Numbered from the stretch's first letter, positions 54,417 through 63,966 are shown. The stretch is 64,000 bases of DNA from Lachnospiraceae bacterium (GCA_017525525.1 JAFXSQ010000070.1:1-64000), one strand, 5' to 3'. Translations and numbers: made by a program. The notes: generated by a model not told the origin, from the letters alone.

Positions 54417-54483
54417 TCCTTACTTAGTTAAGTCTCTGTGCTTTTTGATGCTCGAAAAGTCATCCCGAAAAAAGTACAACGAC

Positions 54484-54512
54484 AGTATATCATAACCTTT
54501 GCGTTTGGTCAA
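54484..54512 (-). promoter_or_regulatory. Promoter for the lipoprotein gene
   Basis: On the minus strand, TTGACC (54512-54507), 17-base spacer and TATACT (54489-54484), about 70 bases before the start codon. Confidence 0.6.
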
Positions 54513-54519
54513 AAGATAA

Positions 54520-54548
54520 TTGCAGGATATATTTTATTGTGTTATAAT
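54520..54548 (+). promoter_or_regulatory. Promoter for the coiled-coil gene
   Basis: TTGCAG (54520-54525), 17-base spacer and TATAAT (54543-54548). Its -35 box lies 7 bases from that of the divergent lipoprotein promoter, so one regulator could control both. Confidence 0.65.
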
Positions 54549-54589
54549 TCAAATAACTTTGTAATTCTGTAAGAGGGAGGAACACAAAA

Positions 54590-55474
54590 ATGGAGCTTTC
54601 AATCAAGACAGCCAAGTTCGGTGGCTATGATAAATCGGCAGTAGAGGCTTATATTGAGGAGATAACGGAAAGTCACGATAAAGAAGTGGAGGACCTGAAA
54701 TCAAAGGTTGATAAGCTTTCTGAGACGGTAAAGAGTCTTCAGACTATGAGAGAGGTTAACCAGAACGAGGCAGAAACTACTATAGAGAATTTGAAAAAGG
54801 TAAACGAGAGCTTAGAGCTCGAGGTGTCTCAGCTTAAGGATGATTTGGCGGAGTACAGAAATAGGGAAGATGAGTCCGCATCGAGATATGAATCCATATC
54901 AAGAACTCTTCTTGAGGCAAGAGAGAGCGCCGACCAGCTTAAAAAGCAGACGGAGGATGAGTGCGCGGAGCTTAAAACCACTACTCAGGATGAGTGCAAC
55001 AGCATGAGGAGAGAGACCGAGAGCTATTGCAGCGAGTTAAGGGAGAATGCCGAGACTGAGTGTGAGAACTTAAAGAATAACACGATTGATGATCTTACGG
55101 CAAGGGAGGCACATACCAGGGAGGTATGCGAGAACCTTGAAGAGAATACCAAGAGGAACTGTCAGGAGTTAAAGGACAGCACTTATGCAACCTGTGATGA
55201 ATTAAAGAGGAACACGAAGGAAGAGACTGACTCTTTAAGGACCGAGACCGAGACCGAGTGTGCCAAGATGAGAGCCGAAACCCAGTATGAGTGCGACCAG
55301 CTGAGGCAGGAGGCAAGGGCAGAGGCTTACAACACCAGGGTGAAGATGAAGCGTGAGTGCGAGAGCGTGAGCGAGTACATGAAGCAATTATACGAGGCAG
55401 TTAACAATGTAACCGATTCGGTTCGGTCAGCTAAGGAAGTGGCGGATCAGGCATTTCCGGAGATAAGTGAGTAA
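54590..55474 (+). CDS. DivIVA-like coiled-coil protein with cysteine hendecad repeats
   Basis: 294 residues. The N-terminus (FGGYDKSAVEAYIEEI) resembles the DivIVA membrane-targeting domain, followed by a continuous coiled coil. From residue 125 to 257 ten cysteines (125, 136, 147, 158, 180, 191, 202, 224, 235, 257) fall at exact multiples of 11, with Leu/Met often three residues later and Thr seven later, a hendecad pattern. It is highly acidic and basic by turns, with no signal or membrane segment. A role in polar or septal organisation is inferred. AGGGAGGAAC precedes the ATG and a terminator follows. Confidence 0.8.
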   Translation: MELSIKTAKFGGYDKSAVEAYIEEITESHDKEVEDLKSKVDKLSETVKSLQTMREVNQNEAETTIENLKKVNESLELEVSQLKDDLAEYRNREDESASRYESISRTLLEARESADQLKKQTEDECAELKTTTQDECNSMRRETESYCSELRENAETECENLKNNTIDDLTAREAHTREVCENLEENTKRNCQELKDSTYATCDELKRNTKEETDSLRTETETECAKMRAETQYECDQLRQEARAEAYNTRVKMKRECESVSEYMKQLYEAVNNVTDSVRSAKEVADQAFPEISE

Positions 55475-55485
55475 AAGCATGATGA

Positions 55486-55513
55486 GGGACCGCCTTAATG
55501 GTGGTCCCGTTTT
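55486..55513 (+). terminator. Rho-independent terminator after the coiled-coil gene
   Basis: GGGACCGCC pairs with GGTGGTCCC (one G-T pair) around a TTAAT loop, followed by GTTTT. Confidence 0.8.
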
Positions 55514-55549
55514 ACGATAAGTTGCTAAAACAGTGGGGGTTATTTATAA

Positions 55550-57343
55550 ATGATAGTAGAGAATACTTATTTGAGAAAGGCGCTGGAGAAGTCGGGATAT
55601 GTGGTTATGGTGCTTTCGGGAAACGGCAAGGACAGATACAGAAGCCTTGATTATATATCTCCGAATGCGTCCATGCTCGGTATGAATGCGGAGCTTTTGA
55701 ACAAGGGACTGAAGCTTCCGTATGATTATATCCATCCCGAGGACAGGGAGAAGATGCTTCAGGTATTTCACGAGGCTTTTGACTCGGGACTGAATGACTA
55801 TGTGCATAAGTACCGTCTTGTGGGAGATGACGGGAAGATATACAGGATAGCGAATGAGGTCAATATAGTACGCGAGGAAGATGGGGTAGTTAAGGCCGAA
55901 TTCTACATGAAGGAGCGCAAGTCCAAGGAAGAGAAGGAAAAGCAGAAGGCTGAGGACAGAGAGAAAAAGAGAATAGTCGAGGCCAAGAACGAGAAAATCA
56001 ATTTAGACGACAGCGAGTATGCTTTTATCGGTGAGAAGAATAAGGCAAAGGAGCTTATGGATGCTTTTGCGGGCTTGACCGGCCTTTATTCTACCGTGTT
56101 AGACAAAGAGGGCAGAAATAAGTTCCAGCCCGTAGGCCCCGATACCAATATGGGAGATTTCTATGATTTGTTTCAGACACCGGGTTATCGTGACTTCTTC
56201 AATAAGGTGAGAGTATCGCTTGAGGGCGATGCATTTCCGGAGATAAAGGAGCGGCTCGAGGGCGGCGACGGAAGGCTGTCCATGGCTCCGATTTATTATA
56301 ATGACAGTTTGCAGGCCATATGGGTTCTCGGTTCCTATACGGCAAGCGAGTCAAGAAGACTTGAGAGAGTGTACAAGGCTCAGTGGGAATTTGCAGAGCT
56401 CGTGTCGGATTTCCTTGTGAAGAGCTTTGCTTTAGAGGTAGAGGCCGCAAGGGCTAAGGGCGCGGGCAAGAAGCTCAGGGAGGAGCTTGCGCGCCAGAAT
56501 ATCATCAATGAAGCACTTTCAAAGATTAACCTCAATATGGCCGGAGATACCGACATGGTTATAGATGAGACCATAAGAGATGTCGGAATCAATCTTAATC
56601 TGAGCAAGATTCTTTTGCTTACCGCAAACCACAGGAAGGGCAAGGGCTTTGAAATGCGCGCCTTCTATGATTCGGCCGGTGAGATGCCTTCTGTGATTCT
56701 TCAGCATTTTTCAGATGCGAAGATGAAGGTTGTCACGGATATAGTTGAGGCAAACGGCGGGAGAGCGGTGCTTGACAGTAACAACATTACCGAGGAGATC
56801 AAGATGATACTTATGAAATACAACTCTCTTTCGGTAATCATAGACCCGATTATTTTGAATGAACAGATTTACGGTTATATATTCTATTCGGAGGAAAAGG
56901 CAAACAGGAACTGGACCAAGGAGGAAGCGCGGTTCACAAGAAACATAAGCCTTATCATCCAGAATATGCTGGATAACGCCGACGGCAGCGCAAACGCGAA
57001 GACGGTAAGCTTGGAGCTGATAGAATCCTTCAACTATCTGAAGATAGGCGTATTTGTCAAGGATTCGGAAAGCGCGGAGGTTCTCTTCTCGAACAAGGCG
57101 CTGAACAATATGCTCGGTTATGACTTCACGGGCAAGGACAGCAGGGAGCTGATACAGGATTTGCACGACAGGTTCGATGATATAGGCGCCATGCGCAAGG
57201 GATTTGTGGACAAGGACAAGCATGTAACCTGGAGAAGCTACATCTCCGCGGTTGACTGCATAATGGAGATAGAAGAGATAAGGATAGAATGGCTTCAAGG
57301 CGAGCCGGCGTCATTGTTTTTCCTGAGAAAAGCTAATGAATAG
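55550..57343 (+). CDS. PAS-GAF-PAS sensory protein without an output domain
   Basis: 597 residues, cytoplasmic. A PAS fold at about 1-125 (LSGNGKDRYRSLDYIS, YDYIHPEDREKM) is followed by a charged coiled linker (130-160), a sensor-like block (about 165-300, FQPVGPDTNMGDFYDLF), a GAF-type domain (about 320-480, ILLLTANHRKGKGFEMRAF) and a second PAS at about 490-597 (GVFVKDSESAEVLFSNKALNNMLGYDF). No kinase, GGDEF, EAL, HTH or methyl-accepting domain is present. It sits 44 bases before mbl and the flagellar rod genes. It may signal by protein contact; a lost output domain is possible. Confidence 0.7.
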   Translation: MIVENTYLRKALEKSGYVVMVLSGNGKDRYRSLDYISPNASMLGMNAELLNKGLKLPYDYIHPEDREKMLQVFHEAFDSGLNDYVHKYRLVGDDGKIYRIANEVNIVREEDGVVKAEFYMKERKSKEEKEKQKAEDREKKRIVEAKNEKINLDDSEYAFIGEKNKAKELMDAFAGLTGLYSTVLDKEGRNKFQPVGPDTNMGDFYDLFQTPGYRDFFNKVRVSLEGDAFPEIKERLEGGDGRLSMAPIYYNDSLQAIWVLGSYTASESRRLERVYKAQWEFAELVSDFLVKSFALEVEAARAKGAGKKLREELARQNIINEALSKINLNMAGDTDMVIDETIRDVGINLNLSKILLLTANHRKGKGFEMRAFYDSAGEMPSVILQHFSDAKMKVVTDIVEANGGRAVLDSNNITEEIKMILMKYNSLSVIIDPIILNEQIYGYIFYSEEKANRNWTKEEARFTRNISLIIQNMLDNADGSANAKTVSLELIESFNYLKIGVFVKDSESAEVLFSNKALNNMLGYDFTGKDSRELIQDLHDRFDDIGAMRKGFVDKDKHVTWRSYISAVDCIMEIEEIRIEWLQGEPASLFFLRKANE

Positions 57344-57387
57344 CGCAAATTATGCCGATATAGAGGATAGCGAAAGGAGCACTTTAA

Positions 57388-58383
57388 ATGGCAAGTTCAG
57401 ACATAGGTATAGACTTGGGAACAGCCAGTGTTTTAGTTTACGTGAACGGCAAGGGTGTCGTGCTTAAGGAACCCTCCGTTGTAGCTTATGACAAGGATAC
57501 TAATCAGATAAAGGCGATAGGTGAGGAAGCGAGACTGATGCTCGGCCGTACGCCGGGGAATATAGTTGCGGTAAGGCCTTTGAGACAGGGCGTTATCTCG
57601 GATTACAGGATAACCGAGAAGATGCTCAAGTATTTTATACAGAAGGCAGTGGGCAAGAGCTTCTTCGGAAGAAGACCGAGGATAAGCGTATGTGTTCCGT
57701 CGGGCGCAACCGAGGTAGAGAAAAGAGCGGTTGAGGACGCAACCTATCAGGCAGGCGCAAGAGATGTGTATGTAATAGAGGAGCCTGTGGCGGCAGCCAT
57801 AGGAGCCGGAATAGACATATCCAGGGCATGCGGCAACATGATAGTGGACATAGGCGGCGGAACAACGGATGTGGCAATCATTTCTCTTAACGGAGTGGTC
57901 GTATCCGCTTCTATCAAGGTCGCGGGAGATGATTTTGATGAGGCGATACTTAAATTCATGAGAAGAAGGCACAACCTCCTTGTGGGAGAGCGTACCGCTG
58001 AGGACATAAAGATCAATATAGGAACCTGCTACAAGAGACCGGAGAATATCACCATGGATATCCGAGGAAGAAATCTTGTAACCGGACTTCCCAAAACGGT
58101 AACCATATCTTCGGATGAGACCGAAGAGGCTTTGAGAGAACCGACTTCACAGATAGTTGATACCATACATTCTGTTTTGGAGAAGACGCCGCCGGAGCTT
58201 GCGGCCGATATCGCCGACAGAGGCATAGTGTTGACGGGCGGAGGAGCATTGCTCCACGGTCTCGAGGATCTGATAGAGGAGAATACCGGCATAACCACCA
58301 TGACGGCAGAGGAGCCTTTAACTGCGGTTGCGGTAGGAACCGGGAAGTACATACAGTTCCTGAACGAGAAGAAAAAAGAGTAA
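57388..58383 (+). CDS. mbl: MreB/Mbl-family actin-like protein
   Basis: 331 residues. Actin-fold motifs: IDLGTASVLVYV (phosphate 1), DIGGGTTDVAIIS (phosphate 2) and VLTGGGALL (adenosine), with PVAAAIGAG. It polymerises under the membrane and directs lateral wall synthesis. The order mbl-flgF-flgG matches Bacillus mbl-flhO-flhP, which favours Mbl over MreB. AAAGGAGCAC precedes the ATG. Confidence 0.9.
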   Translation: MASSDIGIDLGTASVLVYVNGKGVVLKEPSVVAYDKDTNQIKAIGEEARLMLGRTPGNIVAVRPLRQGVISDYRITEKMLKYFIQKAVGKSFFGRRPRISVCVPSGATEVEKRAVEDATYQAGARDVYVIEEPVAAAIGAGIDISRACGNMIVDIGGGTTDVAIISLNGVVVSASIKVAGDDFDEAILKFMRRRHNLLVGERTAEDIKINIGTCYKRPENITMDIRGRNLVTGLPKTVTISSDETEEALREPTSQIVDTIHSVLEKTPPELAADIADRGIVLTGGGALLHGLEDLIEENTGITTMTAEEPLTAVAVGTGKYIQFLNEKKKE

Positions 58384-58406
58384 ATTTTATTTAAGGAGAG
58401 ACGCAG

Positions 58407-59189
58407 ATGGTAAGAGGACTATATACGGCATGGCTTGGTCTTCGCAATGAGGAAAGGCGCATGGATGTAGTCTCGAATAACATGGCAAATGCCGACACCA
58501 CCGGTTTCAAGAAGATTGATGCGACGGCCCAGTCATTTGACAGGCAGCTTGCGGTAAAAATCAACGATGAGACTGAAGGAGTGGATTTGATAAGAGGCAT
58601 AGGCGGTGTAACCCTTGGCGTGAAGATAGGTGAGACCTTCTTCGATATGTCGCAGGGTAACTTTCGGGCTACCGATAACCAGTACAATTTCGCGCTTGCA
58701 GGCAACGGATTCTTTACCATCAGCACGACCAATAAGGCGGGAGAAACCTCCACTAAGTACACCAGAGACGGAGATTTCACCGTAACCCAGGATGGATTTC
58801 TTGTGACCAAGGACGGCGATTTCGTGCTTGATAACGGTAACAACAGGATACAGATACCGGACGCCAACATTGTGGACATAAGCGTAAATGAGAACGGAGA
58901 GATATACTCCGGCAACAATTATGTAGCAAGGCTCGGGCTTGTGGATTTCGAAAGCTACGAGGCGCTTGAAAGCTACGGAGAGAATATGTACCAGCCGGTT
59001 GAAGGCGCGGTGCAGATTCCGGCAAATGCCAAGGTCACACAGGGATATCTTGAGATGTCAAATGTAAATATGGTAACCGAGATGGTTGATATGATACAGA
59101 TATCCAGAGCCTATGAGACTAACCAGAAGATGGTTCAGACCATAGACAAGGCGCTTGATAAGGCAGTTAACGAGATAGGCAGGATTTAG
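58407..59189 (+). CDS. flgF: Flagellar basal-body rod protein (FlgF/FlhO-like)
   Basis: 260 residues. N-terminal rod signature (MDVVSNNMANADTTGFKK) and C-terminal helix (NVNMVTEMVDMIQISRAYETNQKMVQTIDKAL), the flg rod/hook fold. It starts 23 bases after mbl with AAGGAGAG upstream. It forms part of the flagellar rod together with the next two genes; FlgF rather than FlgG is inferred from order. Confidence 0.88.
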   Translation: MVRGLYTAWLGLRNEERRMDVVSNNMANADTTGFKKIDATAQSFDRQLAVKINDETEGVDLIRGIGGVTLGVKIGETFFDMSQGNFRATDNQYNFALAGNGFFTISTTNKAGETSTKYTRDGDFTVTQDGFLVTKDGDFVLDNGNNRIQIPDANIVDISVNENGEIYSGNNYVARLGLVDFESYEALESYGENMYQPVEGAVQIPANAKVTQGYLEMSNVNMVTEMVDMIQISRAYETNQKMVQTIDKALDKAVNEIGRI

Positions 59190-59231
59190 CAATACTGCGA
59201 ATTTCGCATTGAATTAAGGAGGTAACTTAAT

Positions 59232-60068
59232 ATGATGAGATCACTCTGGACTGCCGCTTCAGGTATGAGAGCGCAGCAGTCAAATGTAGATACAATAGCG
59301 CACAATCTTTCAAATGTTAATACAATAGGATATAAGACCGAGCAGGCAAGCTTCAAGAGCCTGCTTTATCAGAACCTTCAGTCGACCTCGACCAACAACG
59401 CGGGCGAGGACAAGCCGGTTCCCGCACAGGTGGGTTTAGGTACAAGGGTAGCGGCTGTGACAAGCCAGTTCTCACAGGGCAATCTCTTGGCATCTACCAA
59501 TCCGCTTAACGTGGCGATGGACGGAGACGGCTTCTTCCAGGTAAGGAATATAGACGGAGAGGTACTCTATACCAGAGACGGAAGCTTTGCGGCTTCACCG
59601 CTTCCGGGTGACCAGGGCAACCTTTTGTGTACCGGTGACGGTTATCCGGTGCTGGATGCAAACGGCAATACCATTATCTTCCCGTCAGATAAGCTGTCTA
59701 CGAATGTTCGTATCGATGAGTGGGGAAGAATGGGCTTTGAAGGCGAGGACGGCAATACCGATTATTTAAGGGATGCCGCAGGTGAGCCGATACAGTTTGG
59801 TATAGTTCAGTTCAATAACCCGGCAGGACTTGAAAAAGTCGGCAACAATAATTATCGCATGACCGTTGCTTCAGGCAATCCCGTCGCAGAGCGAGGAAAC
59901 GATAACCTTATGACCAGTAAGGTTCATCAGTTCTATACAGAGGGGTCAAATGTTGACGTCGCCGAGGAGATGGTGAATCTCATAGTCGCGCAGCGCGCAT
60001 ACGAGATGAACTCAAAGGCTATTCAGACCACGGACGATATGATGCAGCAAGCCAACAATTTAAGGTAG
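59232..60068 (+). CDS. flgG: Flagellar basal-body rod protein (FlgG/FlhP-like)
   Basis: 278 residues. It begins MMRSLWTAASGMRAQQSNVDTIAHNLSNVNTIGYK and ends with VDVAEEMVNLIVAQRAYEMNSKAIQTTDDMM, canonical for the distal rod protein. The ribosome site AAGGAGG lies before the ATG. It follows flgF. Confidence 0.92.
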   Translation: MMRSLWTAASGMRAQQSNVDTIAHNLSNVNTIGYKTEQASFKSLLYQNLQSTSTNNAGEDKPVPAQVGLGTRVAAVTSQFSQGNLLASTNPLNVAMDGDGFFQVRNIDGEVLYTRDGSFAASPLPGDQGNLLCTGDGYPVLDANGNTIIFPSDKLSTNVRIDEWGRMGFEGEDGNTDYLRDAAGEPIQFGIVQFNNPAGLEKVGNNNYRMTVASGNPVAERGNDNLMTSKVHQFYTEGSNVDVAEEMVNLIVAQRAYEMNSKAIQTTDDMMQQANNLR

Positions 60069-60084
60069 TTTAGGGGGATAACCT

Positions 60085-60537
60085 ATGGATATTAACATTT
60101 CTTCTAAAGACTATAGTTCATATATAAACACCGCGAGCGCGGACTCCTTAAAGTCCAAACTCTCAAACGTGGATACAGAGGGCGATGAGAAGATGCTCGA
60201 GGCCTGCAAGGAATTCGAGGCTTACATGATAGAGCAGGTCTACAAGCAGATGGAGAAGACGACCAAGATGTTCTCGGATGACGAGGACAGCTCCACAAGC
60301 TACGAGTCCATGTTCGGTGATATGCGTGTGCAGGAGATGGCAAAGCGCGCCTCGGATCAGGGAGGTATAGGTCTCGCGCAGCAGCTCTATGACTCTATGA
60401 AGCGCCAGGCAAGCGGCATTACACCCGAGCAGCTGGCAAGTCAGAGGGAGGCTGAGGAATTGTCAAAGAAGGCAGAGCAGGAGGCGGCAAAAAACGCGCC
60501 GGCTCAGAGCTCTTCAATAAAGGTTGATGAGGCATAA
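60085..60537 (+). CDS. flgJ: Rod-binding protein (FlgJ N-terminal type)
   Basis: 150 residues, without the muramidase half of proteobacterial FlgJ. The rod-binding core ACKEFEAYMIEQVYKQMEKT and MFGDMRVQEMAKRASDQGGIGLAQQLYDSM is intact. It is a capping or assembly factor for the flagellar rod. The tail is Ala/Gln/Glu-rich. It directly follows flgG. Confidence 0.88.
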   Translation: MDINISSKDYSSYINTASADSLKSKLSNVDTEGDEKMLEACKEFEAYMIEQVYKQMEKTTKMFSDDEDSSTSYESMFGDMRVQEMAKRASDQGGIGLAQQLYDSMKRQASGITPEQLASQREAEELSKKAEQEAAKNAPAQSSSIKVDEA

Positions 60538-60543
60538 GGACGG

Positions 60544-62859
60544 ATGATTAGGGAAGGCCGTATAGAAAAGATAATATTTCATGCAGAGAACGGTACATAT
60601 ACAGTCTTGAGCGTTAGCTCCGATGACGGGGAGGAAATCTTCGTCGGTGATCTCTACGGAGCGGGCGAGGGGCTGTATATTATTGCGGAGGGAGAGTATG
60701 TCAATCACCCGAAGTATGAAGTGCAGTTCAAGTTTACCTCGTGCGAGGTTAAGCTTCCCGAGGATGTCTTCGGCATAGAAAGGTATCTTGCCTCGGGCAT
60801 CGTAAAGGGTATAGGTGAGGTTTTAGCTAAGCGAATAGTTAAGAAATTCAAGTCCGATACCTTAAGGATAATGGAAGAGGAACCTGAAAGACTCGCGGAG
60901 ATAAGCGGTATTTCCGAGAAAAAGGCACAGCGCATTGCGGCTTCCTTCATGGAGAAGAAGGAATTTCGTGATGTGCTTATTTTCCTTTCACGATATGGCG
61001 TCTCGGTTAACACCGCAATGAAGATATACAATAATTACGGGGACAAGGTATACGATATAGTTAAGGAAAACCCGTATCAGCTCGCAGAGGATATAACGGG
61101 AATAGGTTTCAAGGTGGCCGATTCCATCGCTATAAGGTCGGGAATAAAAGAAGACTCGGAATTCAGAGTGCGAAGCGCCGCAATCTATGCCTTAAGCAGG
61201 GCGCATAGTGAAGGACACATGTACCTTCCGGAGGCGCAGCTTATAAAGAATACTTACGGATACTTAAAGGGTACGGAATACGATGCTGATATGGATTACG
61301 GCTATGCGGAGTACGAGAGCGCCGAAAGCGCCGTATCGGTGTATGAGCAGTACTCGGAGCTTATACATGAGCAGATTATGGAGCTTACGCTTCAGGGAAA
61401 GCTTATGGTAAAGCAGGTGGAGGGCGAGCCCTGCGTATATCTTGCTTCGAGCTATTACGTGGAGCTGAACACCGCAAGGATGCTGTGTGACCTTCAGCTC
61501 AAATACGAGGTTCCCGAAGAAGAGATAGACGAGACAATCAAAAAAATACACGAAAAAGACGGAGTTGTTTTAGACGATATACAAATAAAGGCGGTAAAGG
61601 CTGCGATAAATGCGGGTGTGTGCGTGATTACCGGAGGTCCCGGAACAGGCAAGACAACCATAATAGACACGATCATCAAATACTTTGTGAGCAGCGGGAT
61701 GGAGATAAAGCTCTGCGCTCCGACAGGAAGAGCGGCTAAGAGGATGAATGAGCAGACCGGCTGGCCGGCGCAGACCATTCACAGACTGCTGGAGTTTTCG
61801 GGCGCTCCGGATGAAGACAGGAACGGAGTAAACTTCGGAAGAAATGCGGAAAACCCGCTGGATTGCGATGCGGTCATAGTTGACGAGATGTCTATGGCTG
61901 ACAGCTTTCTTTTTTATTCACTGCTTTGCGCCATTACCTACGGCACGAGGCTTATCCTGGTCGGCGACATAAACCAGCTTCCCTCTGTGGGGCCGGGAAA
62001 TGTATTGAAGGACATCATAGCTTCAAGCTGCTTTCCGGTAACGGTTCTGGATAAAATCTACAGGCAGGCGGACGGAAGTGACATAGTGTTCAACGCCCAT
62101 AAGATAAATAAGGGCGAACACCTGGTTATGGACAATAAATCAAAGGATTTCTTTTTCCTTAACAGACCGACATCGGCCAAGATTATCGAAGAGATAGAGG
62201 TGCTAATCTCGGATAATCTGCCGAAGTACCTTAATTTAAAACCCACCGACATCGAGGTGCTTGCCCCGATGCGAAGGTACGAAACCGGAGTCGAAAACTT
62301 AAATCGTCGTCTCCAAAAGCTCTTAAACCCGCAAAAGCCGGGTAAAAATGAATATGAGAAGCATGATGTGATCCTTCGCGAGGGGGATAAGGTCATGCAG
62401 ATTAAGAATAATTACAAGAAGGAATGGCGCCTGTTCGCAATCCGGCCGGACGGAAGTAAGGGAATGGAGATTGACGAGGGAGTCGGAGTATTCAACGGAG
62501 ATATGGGAGTTATCACCGGGATAAGCGATTTTGACGGCGAGATAACGGTGCTCTTTGACGATGGGCGCGAGGCAGTATATACCTACTCCGAATCCGATGA
62601 ACTCGAGCATTCATTTGCGATAACCATACACAAGTCCCAGGGAAGCGAGTACCCGGCTGTGATAATACCGCTCTTAAGCGGTTCGAAGAAATTCATGTCG
62701 AGAAACCTGCTTTACACCGCAGTGACAAGGGCAAAGCGTTTTGTGGTTATAGTCGGGAATATCGCCATGGTCAATCAGATGATAGACAACGCGGATGAGA
62801 TAAAAAGATATACGAGCTTAAGCTTAAGGATAGAGGAGTTATATGACGCGCTTAACTGA
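60544..62859 (+). CDS. recD2: RecD2-type SF1B DNA helicase
   Basis: 771 residues. An N-terminal OB-like region and helix-hairpin-helix tandem (YLASGIVKGIGEVLAKRIV, SGISEKKAQRI) precede Walker A GGPGTGKT (364-371), the DEMSM Walker B segment, GDINQLPSVGPGNVL and IHKSQGSEYPAV near the end. It is a 5'-3' helicase for DNA repair. The ribosome site AAGGA is close to the ATG. It overlaps comFC by 17 bases. Confidence 0.95.
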   Translation: MIREGRIEKIIFHAENGTYTVLSVSSDDGEEIFVGDLYGAGEGLYIIAEGEYVNHPKYEVQFKFTSCEVKLPEDVFGIERYLASGIVKGIGEVLAKRIVKKFKSDTLRIMEEEPERLAEISGISEKKAQRIAASFMEKKEFRDVLIFLSRYGVSVNTAMKIYNNYGDKVYDIVKENPYQLAEDITGIGFKVADSIAIRSGIKEDSEFRVRSAAIYALSRAHSEGHMYLPEAQLIKNTYGYLKGTEYDADMDYGYAEYESAESAVSVYEQYSELIHEQIMELTLQGKLMVKQVEGEPCVYLASSYYVELNTARMLCDLQLKYEVPEEEIDETIKKIHEKDGVVLDDIQIKAVKAAINAGVCVITGGPGTGKTTIIDTIIKYFVSSGMEIKLCAPTGRAAKRMNEQTGWPAQTIHRLLEFSGAPDEDRNGVNFGRNAENPLDCDAVIVDEMSMADSFLFYSLLCAITYGTRLILVGDINQLPSVGPGNVLKDIIASSCFPVTVLDKIYRQADGSDIVFNAHKINKGEHLVMDNKSKDFFFLNRPTSAKIIEEIEVLISDNLPKYLNLKPTDIEVLAPMRRYETGVENLNRRLQKLLNPQKPGKNEYEKHDVILREGDKVMQIKNNYKKEWRLFAIRPDGSKGMEIDEGVGVFNGDMGVITGISDFDGEITVLFDDGREAVYTYSESDELEHSFAITIHKSQGSEYPAVIIPLLSGSKKFMSRNLLYTAVTRAKRFVVIVGNIAMVNQMIDNADEIKRYTSLSLRIEELYDALN

Positions 62860-63568
62860 TACGCTTAACACGGCGCTCAAATACATATATCCGCCGTCGT
62901 GTCCTTACTGCGGTGAGGTGCTTGAGGCTTCGGAGACAGATGTGTGCGCCGCATGCAAACCACGGCTTTCTTATGTGAAGGAGCCGACCTGTTTTAAATG
63001 CGGTTGCGAGATTGAAGATGGAACCGAAGAGCTTTGCGCGGACTGCAGGAGGGTCGAACATGGCTTTGTAAGGGGCTTTTCGGCGTTTAACTATGTCGAT
63101 CCCGCGGACAAGGCGTGTGCCGCGTTCAAGTACAGAAACGGAAGGGAATACGCAGCATACTTTGCGGGGGAGATTATAAAAAAACACGGAAAGCACATCA
63201 AGGAGATTGCTCCCGAGGTGCTCGTTCCTGTTCCGATACATAAGCGCAAGTTGAATAAAAGAGGCTATAATCAGGCGGAGCTTTTGGCGCGTGAGCTGTC
63301 GCGCATAACCGGAATACCGGTCGACACGGAACTCATTATAAGAAAAGTGAACACTCCGCCGCAGAAGAAATACGATCCTGTAAAAAGAGCAAATAATGTG
63401 AAAACTGCTTTTATTTCTTCCGAAAAAATAGTACAATATAAAAGCGCGATGCTGGTGGATGACATCTATACCACCGGCGCCACCATAGATGCCTGTACGG
63501 CGGCGCTGAAAGGCATGGGAATAGAAAAAACATACTTTGTAAGTATTTGCATAGGAAAGGGGTATTAG
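62843..63568 (+). CDS. comFC: ComFC-family phosphoribosyltransferase-like competence protein
   Basis: 241 residues. N-terminal double zinc ribbon (CPYCG, CAAC, CFKCG, CADC) then a phosphoribosyltransferase fold with PIHKRKLNKRGYNQAELLAREL and the PRPP loop VDDIYTTGAT. It is needed for DNA uptake in competent Gram-positives, exact activity unclear. It starts inside recD2. The next gene begins 2 bases after its stop, as in Bacillus comFC-yvyF. Confidence 0.93.
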   Translation: MTRLTDTLNTALKYIYPPSCPYCGEVLEASETDVCAACKPRLSYVKEPTCFKCGCEIEDGTEELCADCRRVEHGFVRGFSAFNYVDPADKACAAFKYRNGREYAAYFAGEIIKKHGKHIKEIAPEVLVPVPIHKRKLNKRGYNQAELLARELSRITGIPVDTELIIRKVNTPPQKKYDPVKRANNVKTAFISSEKIVQYKSAMLVDDIYTTGATIDACTAALKGMGIEKTYFVSICIGKGY

Positions 63569-63570
63569 CT

Positions 63571-63966
63571 ATGGAGCTTATGAACTGCAGAAACTGCAAG
63601 AAGCTGTTTAACTATGTAACAGGAGAGAAGATATGTCCGAAATGCAAGGAGGAGCTTGAGGAGAAGTTCCAGGTGGTAAAGGAGTATATCCGTGATAACC
63701 CGGGCGCGAATGTTGACCAGGTTGCCGATGAGTGCGAGGTTACGGTTAAACAGATTAAGAAATGGGTAAGAGAGGCGAGACTTACCTTCGCCGACGATTC
63801 GCTTATCGGTCTCGAGTGCGAGCGTTGCGGAAGGATGATACATTGCGGACGTTTCTGTACCCAGTGCGCGGGCGGACTTGAGGAAGCCATGAACGGCATG
63901 TTCAAGCAGGAGATACAATTAAAGGGAAAGCCGCAGTCGGGCGGAAAGATGAGATTTCTCGAATAG
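63571..63966 (+). CDS. YvyF-like flagellar operon protein
   Basis: 131 residues. Two zinc-knuckle pairs (CRNCKKLF...CPKCKEE and CERCGRMIHCGRFCTQC) surround a helix-turn-helix-like segment (NVDQVADECEVTVKQIKKWVREARL). This is the layout of the YvyF/TIGR03826 flagellar operon family, thought to act in flagellar gene control or assembly. I chose the ATG at 63571 after GGAAAGGGG; a TTG 8 codons earlier lies inside comFC and is unlikely. flgM would be expected just beyond the window end. Confidence 0.88.
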   Translation: MELMNCRNCKKLFNYVTGEKICPKCKEELEEKFQVVKEYIRDNPGANVDQVADECEVTVKQIKKWVREARLTFADDSLIGLECERCGRMIHCGRFCTQCAGGLEEAMNGMFKQEIQLKGKPQSGGKMRFLE

